Positions 50,009 to 62,000 of a DNA stretch of 64,000 bases are shown piece by piece (within the stretch, counting starts at the first letter, position 1; each line of letters begins with the position of its first letter). Under the pieces are notes generated by a model that was not told the origin of the DNA, did no database searches, and saw nothing but the letters and a program-made list of their open reading frames with translations. The position numbers and the translations under genes are program-made. The stretch is from Crotophaga sulcirostris (Eukaryota; Chordata; Aves; Cuculiformes; Crotophagidae), in assembly GCA_013397455.1 (NCBI GenBank), contig VYZB01000016.1, forward strand, positions 2,905,886 through 2,969,885. Reading direction: 5' to 3'.

Positions 50009-50867
50009 CCAACCAAACTGCCTCCCAGTTTGCACTGGATCCTGAGATGCTATGGCAGTATGAAGAAGAAATGTGAGTTCGCTGCTTGGCTAATTCTCAG
50101 TTTAGCCTGGAGAGAAAAGGTCTTCTTTAAATAAGGTTCTAATGGACTGTCCTTGCCATATCTTCAAATGACATTTGCCTGTCTATAAACTGCTTCTACC
50201 TAACTTATGCTGCTGTTGGCTTAAACATTATACCCATCTTTATCTAAAGGGTGCCTGTAATTTTATAAGCAGTATCCCACTGTAATACCAACGGGGGCAA
50301 TCTCTGCTGCGTTTGATGCCTCTGCTGCTCTTGTGTTGATTGCTAGACCTTGCCACTGCTGTCTTGTCTATCCTGTGTATGCACATCTGGATGTATGCAT
50401 GTGAGAGAGAAAGATGATTATGGAAAGCAACTCATGATTCAGCTGTAGCAATCCTCACTCTCAAGATACCAAAACTGTGTAAAAGGAGAATGTGGCTAAT
50501 CTGCTGCAGCTATGCAGTAGGGAACGCCTTGTCAGAGGCATCCCCAAAGAAAATTTAAGAGAAAGACTCGTGAAGCCAAGTAAGTGACCCAATTACTCTT
50601 CATGCGGACTCTGTGCTCTACTTCTGATATCTTAACCTATTCTGCCTACATGCTTTCATGCATCCTCCAAGAGCATTCTCTGCTGCCAGTAGAAGCCAGA
50701 AATTTTTGAAATTTTGGGATATGTTCAGACTAATGAAAGGGCAGAAAGCTGAAAGTATGGTTCTTATCATCTATATAACACAGCCTGTAGTATCATTCTG
50801 ACTTCTGTTTGAACTAAGGTGTTGACACAAGCATATGAACATGAACATTTAGGAAAATAATAAATTT
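50009..50867. other. Intronic DNA, no feature recognised
   Basis: Somewhat less AT-rich than the surroundings, without a recognisable repeat or exon. Confidence 0.5.
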
Positions 50868-50935
50868 TGGAGTGATAGAATATCTGAAATTAGTAGGGAC
50901 CCATAAGGATCGAGTCCAATTCCCCATCTTGATCT
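50868..50935 (-). mobile_element. Old CR1-like 3' tail fragment
   Basis: AGAATATCTGAAATTAGTAG, then GGGACCCATAAGGATCGAGTCCAATTCC resembles a diverged CR1 3' end in reverse. It is followed by a short duplication of CTTGATCTAAAT near 50930-50950. Confidence 0.5.
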
Positions 50936-51708
50936 AAATCTTGATCTAAAAATTACTAATACTCCATATACTACCTGGTAGCTTTTTATGCACCCTTCAC
51001 TGTCTATCACTGTTTCCATTTCTTCTTACACTATCTTGGATGACATCCCCCATCTTAAATGATCCAGTTCATGTTTTCCTTATTTGGAACCACGTAATTC
51101 TTTTGGTAATCCCTATTTTAGAATATGTATTTATTCTCTGATCTAAGTTGCCGTAATCTCTTCAACATACTTCAAAACTGTCTTTCAAAATCATCAGTGT
51201 ACTTATTTTATAAAAATGACACACATTTATTTTCCTTGCAAACAGTATATAATAAAAAAAATGAACAGTATTTATTTTTTGTAGAAGTCCAAGATGGGTC
51301 TATCAGGAAAAAAAACAAAACAGCAAGCAACCCCATCCCTTGACATTTGTGTTGTTTCTGTTGTCAAAAGGGAGACTTTTTCTGTGGATCTCATTTTGTA
51401 ACTTCAAAATGGGTACATTCAACTGATGGAAAAATATAATTACTGTCCTTAAGATAATTTATCACCAAACTATGTTTGTGACATCAGTCATTATGAGGTC
51501 TAATGCATGTAATTGGCAAATGTGTTTGCGTCTCATACTTTATTCTAATTGACATCGACCATATTGCTGCAGACAGCTTTTCAGCCCAGATGAATGCTGT
51601 TTGCCAAGAGCTATTACTACTTTCTAAGGTAGTCATACACAGATACATTATAGTGAAGGTATAGAGTAAAAATTCAATGTTTTTTTTCTGCTCAGGTGTC
51701 TAGGTTCA

Positions 51709-51938
51709 CTAGTTCTGAATAGTGAGGCTTTGACATGCATCAAGAAAATTCTTGACAGTTTGACGATATGTCACTTCTGAGGTTTTGTACAGTACATCAA
51801 AAGAGTACCACTGAAATACTGAAAGGTTACTATGGGCTTTGAAGCACTGAATATAATTCATGCAAGATGAAACTTTATAAATTAAATCACTGAAGAAAAA
51901 TGTTTCACTAAAGAAACTACCATTAGACATTTTCTCTC
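51709..51938 (-). CDS. Candidate coding exon, about 76 codons ending in TAG
   Basis: The minus-strand acceptor (TAATCTTATTACAG) precedes 51938 and the frame is open to TAG at 51711-51709. The product (MSNGSFFSETFFFSDLIYK, FKAHSNLSVFQWYSFDVLYK, VTYRQTVKNFLDACQSL) has the mixed aromatic and polar pattern of a folded domain. No standard donor lies near the stop, so either the block is a terminal exon of another transcript or a weaker internal donor is used (for example CAGTG|GTACTC or GAA|GTGACA). No family is recognised. Confidence 0.38.
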
Positions 51939-53214
51939 CTGTAATAAGATTACATTTTGTCATCAGTACTCATGCAAGAGGACAATGAAAGTTAATTTTA
52001 TGAGTTAGTGAAGGCCATAAGAGACTTTCTAGAGACATTAAATAGTCAGAATACCTACTACAGTGACATCCTGTCAAATCATAAATAGTGGTCTGTCACT
52101 CTCGGTGGACTAAATCATTATGTGCTGTTACTTATATATAAAGGTCTTGGGTAATAAAGGTAAAATAATTGTAGCTCTAGTGAGATCAGGATATTTATAT
52201 TTGGTGTCTTTGCTATAATTATTTCACCCCAAAATCTTCAGAGTAAAAAAGTTGAAACACAGTATTACTCTGTTAAAGCGGTGGCACAGTTTAGATATAA
52301 TAAGTATATTGAAAGTGTAAATCACATTCAGTTGACACAATATAATGAACATTAAAACATGAAAGCTATATATTTAGCCAGTTTTTATAGACATTTGTAT
52401 AATACCTAAAGAAAATAAATCCTTTGTTGTCATCATTTGCAGTACTTCTTTTTTCTTGTATATGAAGCCATATTTTCTTCCTCTGCCAGAGCTCCCTGAA
52501 ATTCCTTGAATACTAAGGACTGCACATGGTAAAAATCAGACCAAATTTTAAAGTTAAATTAAAATGAAGTCTAGTTTCATAATTTGAAGGTGCTATTAGA
52601 TTCAAGTGTATTTTAAATTGCCATTTTCTGTATTTGTCTTTGCAACTTCTAATAATCAGGAACTTTCAAAGAATTACATTTCATTTTGTTTTAACACACC
52701 TTATAGCTTCAGTAGCTAAAAGCCAGCTGAAAGCACCATACGGGAGATATGTTGTGAACAGCAGACGAACTACTCTGTGTTCATTTAGTCATATCCGGAT
52801 TTTATTAAAAAACTGCAGATTACAAGGGAAAGAAATGGCTAGGAACTTTCCTTCTTTTTTTCATGAAAGAGGAATTAATTTAAAGAAATATTTTTAGCTT
52901 TAGTAAGCTCTAAGTGTTTACAAGTTAGTATTGTTCAAACTTCTCCGGGAGTTGAGTAGGAAACCTTCTTTGCAGTCTTTTCTCATACCGTGCTTATAAT
53001 AAGATATTGATTAAATTGTTATTGTTCTAAACTAAGTTCTAGGCAGCATGAATTGCATCATGAAATCTTTATGACTTCATAACAACTTACAACATAGATA
53101 CTGTTTAATCATCTGTATAATATTTTCTTTGTATGCAAGTGTGAGGTATGTGGGCTTCCACAGACCACATATAATACTAATATAAGTATCAATCTGGTGC
53201 AATTTCTTTCTTAC

Positions 53215-53266
53215 TTTTGAAAATTTCAGAGTCAAGTTTTTAAACCTTCTTGCTATCATCTGCTTT
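53215..53266 (-). CDS. Weak candidate short exon (phase 2 to phase 0)
   Basis: The acceptor GGTGTTTTGCAG precedes 53266 and a strong donor (TTCAAAA|GTAAGA) follows 53215. The 52 bases encode KQMIARRFKNLTLKFSK in the only open frame. Start phase 2 fits the end of the candidate at 58880. The short length makes it uncertain. Confidence 0.25.
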
Positions 53267-53461
53267 CTGCAAAACACCATTCATCCATACCCTGCATATG
53301 TCCATTTCAGACAGCAGTGCCTATTTTAAAAGGAATTTAGCTTTGCTTATATTTAAAATGTAAGATAAATAGCCATGTGCAAATGATACAGTTTTATATC
53401 ATTTATTTTTTAGCATTTTTAACATTTTAAAATAATCCCTCAATAAAAATTCACTAGGTTT

Positions 53462-55085
53462 TATCACAGAATTATTATTTAGGTTAGAAGGGATATTCAG
53501 AGGCCATCTAGTCCCACATCCTACTCAAAACTACTCAGGTTTAATGACGTCAGGATGGTTGTGACTGTTTCAGGTCTTGAACATGGATTCCACTACCCCT
53601 GAGGGCAAGCTGTTGCTGTATTTAACCACCTTCATAGTAATTCTGTACAGTGTTCCCATCCCCAGGAATCTAACTGAAATTTCTCATGTTTCCATTTGTG
53701 TCTGCTACCTCTTATCCTATCACTGTGCATCCCTGATAGGAGTCTGGCATCATGTTCTCTGTCTCTTCTGATGATGTAGTTGCACATAGCAATAAGGTCT
53801 CCCCTTAGCTTTCCCTTCTCCAAGCTGAAGAGGCCCAGTTCTCTCGTCTCTCCTTGTACACCATGCTTTCCCCTGAGTATCTTGTTGGCTTTTGCTGGAG
53901 TCACTCAGCTTTGCAGGAGTCACTCCTTCATGTGCTAGGGGGCCCAAAACATAGTACTCCAAGTGTGGTCTTATAAGTGCCACGCAGAGAGGAAGGATCA
54001 CTTTTCTGGATATGCTGCCTGCACTCTTGGCAATATGTACTAGGATGTAGTTGTCCTGTGCTGCAAAGGCACAACCACTCATTCATGTTCAGCTTGTCCA
54101 CCAGGAACCCCAGGGCCTTCTTTGCAGAGCTGCTTGCCAAACAGTTGACTCTCAGACTGCCTCACGTTGCTGCATAGGTTGTTTCCATCCCCAGTGCAAG
54201 GTGTTGCACGTGCTATTGTTTCACTCCATGAGGTGCTGATCAGCCCATTTCTCTAACCTGTTCAGGTTCCTGTAACTAGCAGCCCTGCCATCCAGTGTAT
54301 TGACTGCTTCCAATTCTGTATCATCTAGGCTTACTGAAAGTTCTCTCTGTGACCTAGGTTGTTAATGAAGACATTGAGCTACTGGCTGCCAGGTGGGGTT
54401 TGCACCACTCATCACAATTCTCTGAGCCTTAGCAGTCCGGCCAATTTTCCATCCACCTTTTAATCCACTTGTGTAGTTTGTTTCTCACCAGTCTGGTGAT
54501 GAGGAGACTATGGGATACTGTGCCAAAGGCCTTGCTAAAATGTAGATGCACAACATTCACTGCCTTCCTCATGCCCACTGGTGCCAGTCACCCATGATAA
54601 AGAGCAGTGAGGTTGGACAGACGTGACCTGCCTGTGCTTGCTGCTCAGCAAGAAATGGCTTTCACAAAGATTTGGTCCACAACATTTCCAGGGACTGAGT
54701 TAAGGCTTAGTGGTTTGTAGTTCCCCTAAATCTGCTTTTTATTTGTCTTGGAGTGACAGCAGCTGCCTTCAAGTCATAACAAACATTTTAAAAGGAACAG
54801 AAAGCAGCTTTACAATAATATCTGCCAACTCCATGAACACCTCTGGGGATGCCTCCTACCAAGGCCCATGGGCTTGAATACGTCCAAGGGAGTTAAGAAA
54901 TCCGGTAGTCCTTCCTCTCCTGTGTGTGCTGCTTCATGCCCATAGACTCTCTTAGGAGGCCTAGAGAGCCAGGAGGCTTGAGGAGAAGCCTTACCTGTGA
55001 AAACTGAGGGGGAAAAAATGCATGAAATACCTCAGCTTTTTGCTCATCGATTGTCACTGGGCATCCCTCAGAGCAGTGGTGACAG
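53462..55085 (-). mobile_element. Old, long CR1 copy (different subfamily)
   Basis: It starts with a CR1 tail in reverse (ATCACAGAATTATTATTTAG) and extends through the complement of the ORF2 C-terminus (fragments VILPLCVALIRPHLEYYVLGP and RTGPLQLGEGKAKG), the reverse-transcriptase region, and up to the linker before it (EQKAEVFHAFFPPQFSQ near 55040). Many frameshifts and stops show that it is dead. At about 1.6 kb it is the longest CR1 in the window and clearly older than the 17.5 kb copy. Confidence 0.85.
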
Positions 55086-55229
55086 CCTCCACGTAGCAAC
55101 CTCCTTGCCAGTGGTATGTGGATCCATTCAGTCCTACTGGGCACTACCACCCCACTGCATATGTGTCTGACCCTTCTGTGCCTTTGGCGGGATCCACAGC
55201 CCCTCGCCAAAGGGTGCAGGCCCAGACCC

Positions 55230-55330
55230 GACCTGGCATCTGTCCTGCCTGGCCCATGGCAGAGGGACTGAAACTGAATGATCTCTAAGGTCCCTTCCAG
55301 CCCAAACTGTTCTATCATTCTAACCATTCC
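55230..55330 (+). mobile_element. CR1 3' tail in opposite orientation
   Basis: The stretch CCCATGGCAGAGGGACTGAA, then GAATGATCTCTAAGGTCCC and CCAGCCCAAACTGTTCTATC is a CR1 3' end in + orientation. It lies just right of the 5' break of the minus-strand copy, so the two elements are opposed. Confidence 0.75.
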
Positions 55331-55566
55331 ATGACCCCACCAACTGCCACGCCAGCTAAGTAGCAGCCCCTCAGGAGTGGCTCTGGCTCTACTGCATCTC
55401 ACAGGACCAAGAAGCCCTTTGAAATAGCAGGGGGTGGAGGGCAGCCCTCGGCGGGAGCACAGTCATTGTCTTCCTGTCCCAGACCTGAGCCAGGAGGATT
55501 TCTTGGTGATCCCCCAGGTCAAGATTAAGATGCAAGCAACGTTAGGTGCTATATATGAGATCTTTC

Positions 55567-55572
55567 TTTATT
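55567..55572 (-). terminator. Polyadenylation signal of the probable LTR
   Basis: AATAAA on the minus strand (CAATAAAGAAAG context), about 200 bases after the TATA box, where the R region would end. Confidence 0.45.
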
Positions 55573-55774
55573 GTAAAAAATGGTAAGTGAAGGGCAAGAT
55601 AAGGCAATAGCGATAGGAAAGAGACGAACAAAGGTAGAAAATTAAGCAAGCTTTTGGGATAGTTTCAGAAGAATAGTCACCACCATGGGTCCGTGGCATC
55701 TTCAGAGGTCAGTGTCTGAGGGTGCCATGAGGAGTGAGAGGTGGGCAGAGGCGCGCAGGGTGCTTTTGGTGATC

Positions 55775-55782
55775 CTTTTATA
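55775..55782 (-). promoter_or_regulatory. TATA box of the probable LTR
   Basis: TATAAAAG on the minus strand, in the middle of the 55.47-56.13 kb block and upstream of its AATAAA signal. Whether it is active cannot be seen from sequence. Confidence 0.45.
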
Positions 55783-56206
55783 CCTTTTCATGTCTCAGAT
55801 TGTCATAACGACCACACATACCACACATACTGCACATCTTTGTCCACCTGTGCATGCGCACTTCCTGCCCTGCACCTCCAGCTCACTTCTTCATGCGGTG
55901 GGCACCTGGCTCTCGCTGAGCTTCTGCAAGATGTTGACTTGTGGTTTTTGAAAGTTCCAGTGTTGTGACTGACAGCGGCTAGCAATCTTTGAGGCAAAAG
56001 TGTTCCAGTTCATCCACTCACAGTCCCTCACAGCACATGCCAGCCACCCACCTGCTGGCAGTGGGGTGAGGGGAGAGTGCAGTTATGCTGTGAGTTGTGT
56101 GAAGAAGTCTTGGCCTGGTTGCCTTGCACACAGTCACATGTCACACAAAGAGTGCCCTTGAGGCTGGAAGAATCGACTGCTGTTTGTTCAGTTCATTATT
56201 TTTCTT

Positions 56207-56426
56207 AGAATCATAGAATTGCTTGGTTGGAAAAGACCTTTGAGATCATCAAGTCCAACCATGCTGCTGCACTACTAAACCATATCCCTGAGCAGTTCAT
56301 CTACCCTTCTTTTAAACACCTCCAGGGATGGTGACTCCATCACCTCCCTGGGCAGCCTGTTCCAGCCCTTTTGGCGAAGAAATTTTTTCTGATGTCTCAT
56401 CTGAACCTCCCCTGGTGCAACTTGAG
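56207..56426 (-). mobile_element. CR1 3' end fragment
   Basis: AGAATCATAGAATTGCTTGG and the following AAAGACCTTTGAGATCATCA are the CR1 tail in reverse. The complement of the ORF2 end follows (CTCCAGGGATGGTGACTCCA, CCTGTTCCAGCCC) and breaks off after about 220 bases. It lies 78 bases right of the probable LTR. Confidence 0.9.
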
Positions 56427-58879
56427 AGAAATAAAGGAGAGTTTAAATAGCCTTGCCTTGGAAAGGGAAAAAGAGTGGGGCACTTTTTGAGTGGGTTTGT
56501 TTGTTTGTTTTGAGGGTTTGGGTTTTTTTACTTTTTATTTATATATTCACTTTATTTTATTTATCTGTGAGCTTTGTGAGGGATATTGGGTATAAGCCCA
56601 GGCATGTGCTGCTGGAAGATAAGAAAAATAAAGAAAAAAAGGAGACTAGAATGAACAGATAATTTTCTGACAATATTTTGATAGATAATCCTTATCTAGC
56701 ATGCTGTTATCATGGCAGCAATAGAATTACAGGGCTGAACTTCTTTTCTTAGGGTCATTTTATATGTTAAGGGTGAGATATTAAAGAACAGAGAAGCCAA
56801 AGAAAGTCTTAGGAAAAAAAATTAATCTAGTACTTAAAATGAGATACTGGTATTAACATAGTCGTGTTGCCAGGAACAGCTGATATTTCTCATTGTTTTT
56901 ATATGCCAAAGAGACTACTATCCCAAGGCCTTGTTTAAGCAGAAGACTGTGTGTGGGGAGGGGGTGAAGATGGACTTCGATGCATTTGTTTGAGGTGTAT
57001 CTTCATGTGTTAAACTTTCCTTATGCAGTGAACTATAATTTTGCTCATGATCCTATAGTAGAATTATACTGTGTATACTAAGATTTGTGGAAAGTTGTAG
57101 TCCCTGACTTCCATCCTGATGTTAAAGAAAGCAAATTAAGCTGATACACGAGAGAGGACCAGGTGCTGAGAAGGAAAACTTAAGGGCAAAACTGAGCTAG
57201 ATTAGCAGAGAAGCTGAAAAAATACAGGCAAGGAAGGCATATGATATACCTTGTTGCTATGAACATGTAGTTAGTTAATTTATATGAGAGGTAGCCAGAT
57301 CAGTGCCCATACATCCTTCAGCAGTTTCTCTGACAGGGTAAAGGATCACCAAACAATGTGAAACCCACTCTTGAGCTCAATTTGTTAAGAGGTTCAAGTG
57401 AGGGATAGGCTGTGTCAGGGGGATCTTTGGGCACATGTGTACACACATGGTTAACTGAGACCTGCCTCGGTTATCTCCACCGTGAGCCGTCACAGTTGAA
57501 CCTGGGGAAATGAGACAAGTGCTCTCAGTGGTCTTAGATTAATCTAGTTATGCTGTCTGTGTTCTTTTCTTTAAGTAAAATGCTTCCAGTAATCTGATGA
57601 CTACACCTCTCTGTAAAGAGCTTGACCCAGTAATTTAATATAGGTATCCCAAAACAGAAGCATCCATTTTGAAAATAATTTGTATTTAAAAAAAAAAGAC
57701 AGCATTTTCTTTTTTAAACGTACTGAAAGTCTAGGAAAACCTAAATTATTGCAAAGTAGACAACTAAAGATACTGTTGCTCAGAAGAAATCTTAACTGAA
57801 CAATCAGATGAAATGATGGTGCAAATCCATGTACAATTACATAAAACCTTAAAAAAACACAAAGAGTTAATTACCTATCTTATTTTCTGTTAGCCTCTTT
57901 GTGTGAGGTAAGTAGTGTATAGAAAATGATAGAAAATTCAGAGGTCAGTATTGGAATTTAGGATAAGTGATACATTAGAATGGTGTGACTTTAGCTATTA
58001 GAACAAATTAATTACACAGAAAGTCATGCCTTCTCTTAGAAAAATCAGTAAAAATTATCTAATTGCAAGGCTATCTCAGTTAGAAACAACGGAACTGTCT
58101 TTGTTCAGGTCTTGATTTTGTGCAGTGTTGTCTGTATGATTTATAAAGCCAGAAGATACGCATGCATAGAAAAAAGTGAATCTTTACATGGTGTATAGTG
58201 ACAACATATTTGAGAACTTCAGGATAGTGGAGCTGACAGTAAGACATGAAGAAATATCCAAAGAATTGTAGATAGGTCTCTCAACTGAATTTCTGTAAGA
58301 GACCCTAAGTTATTAAACTCTTCTTTCAAAGCATCTCTAAGAGATGGTGAGAATGAACAGCTAGCATAGATTTATAGGGAACAAGTCAGACCTACCCTAT
58401 CTCTTTAAAAAATATTGTAGCAAGCCTTAAGGAATAGAAGAGATATTATATAACTCAAATTTAGTAAACTGCGGTTTTGATAATATCACATGGCATTTCT
58501 TAAAAGTTTTTTTATTTATTCACAGTCACTCTTTTCCCCAGTAACTGAGGGTGGATGAGGAGTGTAATGCCGTAAAAATCTGTACTTGGTCTAAGGTTAT
58601 TCCATAACTTTGTTGGTAGTTGTGGAGCAAGAAGGTGAATCCCCTCTAAGGCTTCAGGAGAGAATATGGGGAAATGCACCATACTGTACTGTTACATGTG
58701 TAGCTGGTTCCAGACTTTTTACTTTCTTACACAAGTGTTTGCCCATCCTTCATATCAGCAATAGCAGAGCTCAAGAAGTACTGAAAAGACTGGAAGACAT
58801 CCTTTGGCAAATCTGAAACTGTTTCATGCCTCTATCACCTGTTATGAATTTGAGGCCTAGCATACTAACTTTTACCTAC
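56427..58879. other. Intronic DNA, no feature recognised
   Basis: AT-rich with T/G-rich tracts near 56497-56540 and no repeat body. The + strand frame 58610-58816 (68 codons) has no supporting splice or domain signal. Confidence 0.45.
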
Positions 58880-59029
58880 CTTTTTACTGGATTGATAGTC
58901 TGTGACAGGGGCACAAAGGATGGAATATCTGAAACTGATAAAACAAGATCCACTAGAGATCTCTCTCCACAGACCTTCAGGAGTGTAATGTGTAAGCATC
59001 CAGTGAAACAACTTGTAGGCTCAAGATGT
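58880..59029 (-). CDS. Candidate coding exon, 49 codons (phase 2 to phase 2)
   Basis: A pyrimidine-rich acceptor (GTTTGTCCTTTTTGAAAACTTAAG) precedes 59029 and a good donor (GTAAAAAG|GTAGGT) follows 58880. The 150 bases are open in the phase set by these sites. The product reads HLEPTSCFTGCLHITLLKVC, then RSLVDLVLSVSDIPSFVPL, with hydrophobic and polar residues mixed as in a folded protein. End phase 2 fits the candidate at 53266. This is the most upstream block of the minus-strand gene that I can argue for. Confidence 0.42.
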
Positions 59030-62000
59030 CTTAAGTTTTCAAAAAGGACAAACAACACAATGTATCTAGATATGGATAGTTCATGAAATTATTAAAGGCA
59101 TGGAAAGAAGACTTAGAACCAGGTGCATTTAATCTAGGAAATGAGAAGAATGTGGATAGATATATATAAAATTGTTGTGAAAGGATATTGGCCAAAACTC
59201 TTTGCTTTCTCTGGTTTAGATATGACAAGAAGTAGTGCGGTTTATTTTGCCACAAAGCAAAGATGCAAGAGATAAGAAACAGGTCTTTGAAAAGTAAGAA
59301 TGGTTAACTCCCTGGAGTTCAGCTATTTAAAGAGAGATGGAACTGGTGTTTGTCAGTACTGGTTTAGATGTGAAGCAAGGTGCAGCTGAATGCTGCTACC
59401 TGTAAGAAATGGCAAGGCATGTAAACAGGTCCTCTTTCTATCATTTCTTAAATCATTTTCTGTGGAATTCTGCCAAATATGAAAATAGGAACCAGGAGAA
59501 GGAATAGAAGGTACTTCTTCTTTTTCTATTGAAAGACGATACTGTCACATGTTTCAGTTTCTACTGAAAATTATGAAATAACTACTGTTAAAATCAACAT
59601 TGCTATTTATTTCATGTATTCTGTATACTACAGTTGTTCTGCATGCTGAGTGGAAACCTGTGTGTGTTGTTTTGGAAGGCTGGACCAGTTCCCTCTGTGG
59701 TCATCATGTTTCTCCACTCAGGCCATCAAATATCTGTTTAGGGGTAATGGTAACAGCTGTTTGATTCTAGTTGCCAGCCTTGAGACAGAAGAACTTTGGG
59801 ATCACTTGGGTACTACAGGATTAACCAAAGACAAAATTAAACTTTTTTGATTCTACATTGTGATAATTGCATATTGATAATACAGACTTTGCAGTAAATT
59901 ATCGCTCAATATATGCTTATTTTTTATTTCTAATAATTTGATTTATGTTATTTTCTATATTTATTTGTACGTACTCTCTACTGGTTATTTCCTAGGTGTA
60001 TCACCATAAAGACAGAAAATAATCACAGGAACAGAAGACAGGCTGGATTTTCTTCTGATTTGTAGACTACACCGAATGAAGTCTTGAATCCACTTACAAC
60101 ACCACCTTCCTGTAAGTAGGCTGAATCATTGTGGAACACTACACAATAAAATTTTATTAGGTTCCTGGGTAATTCAGTACTCTACAAACAAAATCTCTGA
60201 TTCAGTGTCCTACCAGAGAAACACTGCCATATGTTTATGTGCACACAAAAGAAAGAACAGCATGAAGGCTTAAAGCATCTTCAGACAGGTGTTCCCCCAC
60301 TGCCTTTTTTGAAATTCAAAATGAGAAAGGAAAATCAAGAGTCTCAGACACTATTAGCCAATTTTTAGAAGTCTTAATTGTACACCATGGGAGACGTACG
60401 AATGAAGTTACAAGGCAAGAAAGATGAGAAATAGAGTTGCAATATGAGGGGGGCTACAGGGGTAGCTGTATTTACTTTGTTCTTATCACCTTCTGTCTAT
60501 GTCACTAAGACTAACAATGAATCATACTTTATTCCAGCTTTTAAATTAGTGTTAGATAGCACAGCTTCACAACATCAACACTAACAGGCATAGCATGCAC
60601 TTGTTGTCCGTGGTCACTCCCGGTTATGTGCCTCACAGTTAATCTCAAGAGGCATAAAATGATAATATTTAGATGGTCAGAATGACAGTCAAAGAACTGT
60701 TGTGATTAGTAAATATTTAACATTTTTAAAAATTAGATTCTATCACACTACTACAAGGTGAGATATAAACCTCCTTGTTGTGGGATCGAATGGATATCTT
60801 GAGATATTTTGAATTCACAGAGTATCCAGGTGTATAAATTTGGATCTTCAGTTATGTGTAACAGGTATTTGGGTTGGCATACTTGTTTTCTGGATTCATA
60901 GTTATAAATTTCACATACAAAATAATGCCACGGAGGTTTTGTGATTTATTAACTGAAGCGAAAGATAAAAAGAATGTTGTACTGACTTATTTGATAGGCT
61001 TTCATTTTATATGGTTGAAATGTGCAGATATGGAAATTCTCCTAGATGATAAAAATACCGTGTGTTGATGAGGGGAAAATATACCTATATTCCTTAGAAG
61101 TTTGACTTCTTGAAATCATTGAGATTCAGACTTTGAAGTTGATTGGAATATGTATTGGAAGATGTATTGAATGGACAATTTTTTTAGCCTGGCTTCTTTA
61201 TTTGGAAATGGGAAGTAATGCTTATGAGATCAGGCAGTGTAAGGTTATGTTAGTGCTCTTTTGTTTGTATCTGCACTCAGTACATTTGAACCTTCTGGAA
61301 AGGTTGGCTTTTTGAAAGAGGAGGACAGGTCTCAATACTGTCTTTCTGAAGCATATATGGAAATGTATGGCTAAGTGGAGGAGAGGGAGTCATGGACTGA
61401 CTGTCAATAGTGTAAGTTCAAACTATATTGGATAGGAAGAAGTTATAGTTAGCTCTGTTAGGTGGGAAACTTCAGACAGATATTAACTCTTTCTTACATA
61501 CTAAAAGCGTTCAACCAGAAGATGTAAATTTGAAAATTCTTCCTTCCAGTGGCTATGATGAACCCTGTTTGCAAACCTTTTTAGCTTGAATAGTCGAAAC
61601 CTAATGACCCCAGTGGACTGCTGATAATATTTATAAATGGATGGAGATGTCACTGGAGAAAATAAACCCTATGTAATGCCTGAGTGCAGACAAGTGAATG
61701 AAGTGTTTGCCTCTTGTTCTCAGCTTTCTTTCATGTGTTTTTGATATATTTGTAATACTTCAGCATGCTTTTAGTGATAGAGCTGTTTTTCAGTGGTAAC
61801 CATTTGTGTATGAAATAATTGAAGTTTGTACAATAAAGCATAGTTCGATTTACTTGAACATGTAAATTGGCTCATTTATGAGTCACTTGTGCATGACTGG
61901 TATAGGAATATGCCACGTGATAAGTTAGGAAGTATACAGTAATTGACATGTAACAATATTGAAACAGATTGTCCAATACATTTATATCTTTGACAAAAAA

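Larger units (their letters stand above)
55466..56128 (-). mobile_element. Probable solo LTR of an endogenous retrovirus-like element
   Basis: Read on the minus strand, the 663-bp block begins TGCAAGG and ends near GACAA. It is flanked by a perfect 8-bp direct repeat (CACAGTCA on the + strand) at 55458-55465 and 56129-56136. Inside are a TATA box (TATAAAAG, 55782-55775) and about 200 bases further a polyadenylation signal (AATAAA, 55572-55567), giving a U3, R and U5 layout of plausible sizes. No gag, pol or env frames are beside it, as expected for a solo LTR formed by recombination. The 8-bp repeat is longer than the usual 4-6 bp, so a boundary may be off by a few bases. Confidence 0.5.

Noticed and set aside
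54893..55402. 169-codon minus-strand frame as a gene
   Set aside because: It spans the end of one CR1 and the opposed tail of another; the only meaningful part is the CR1 linker.
55685..55997. Open frames of 64-88 codons on both strands
   Set aside because: They lie within the probable LTR and have no retroviral or other protein motif.
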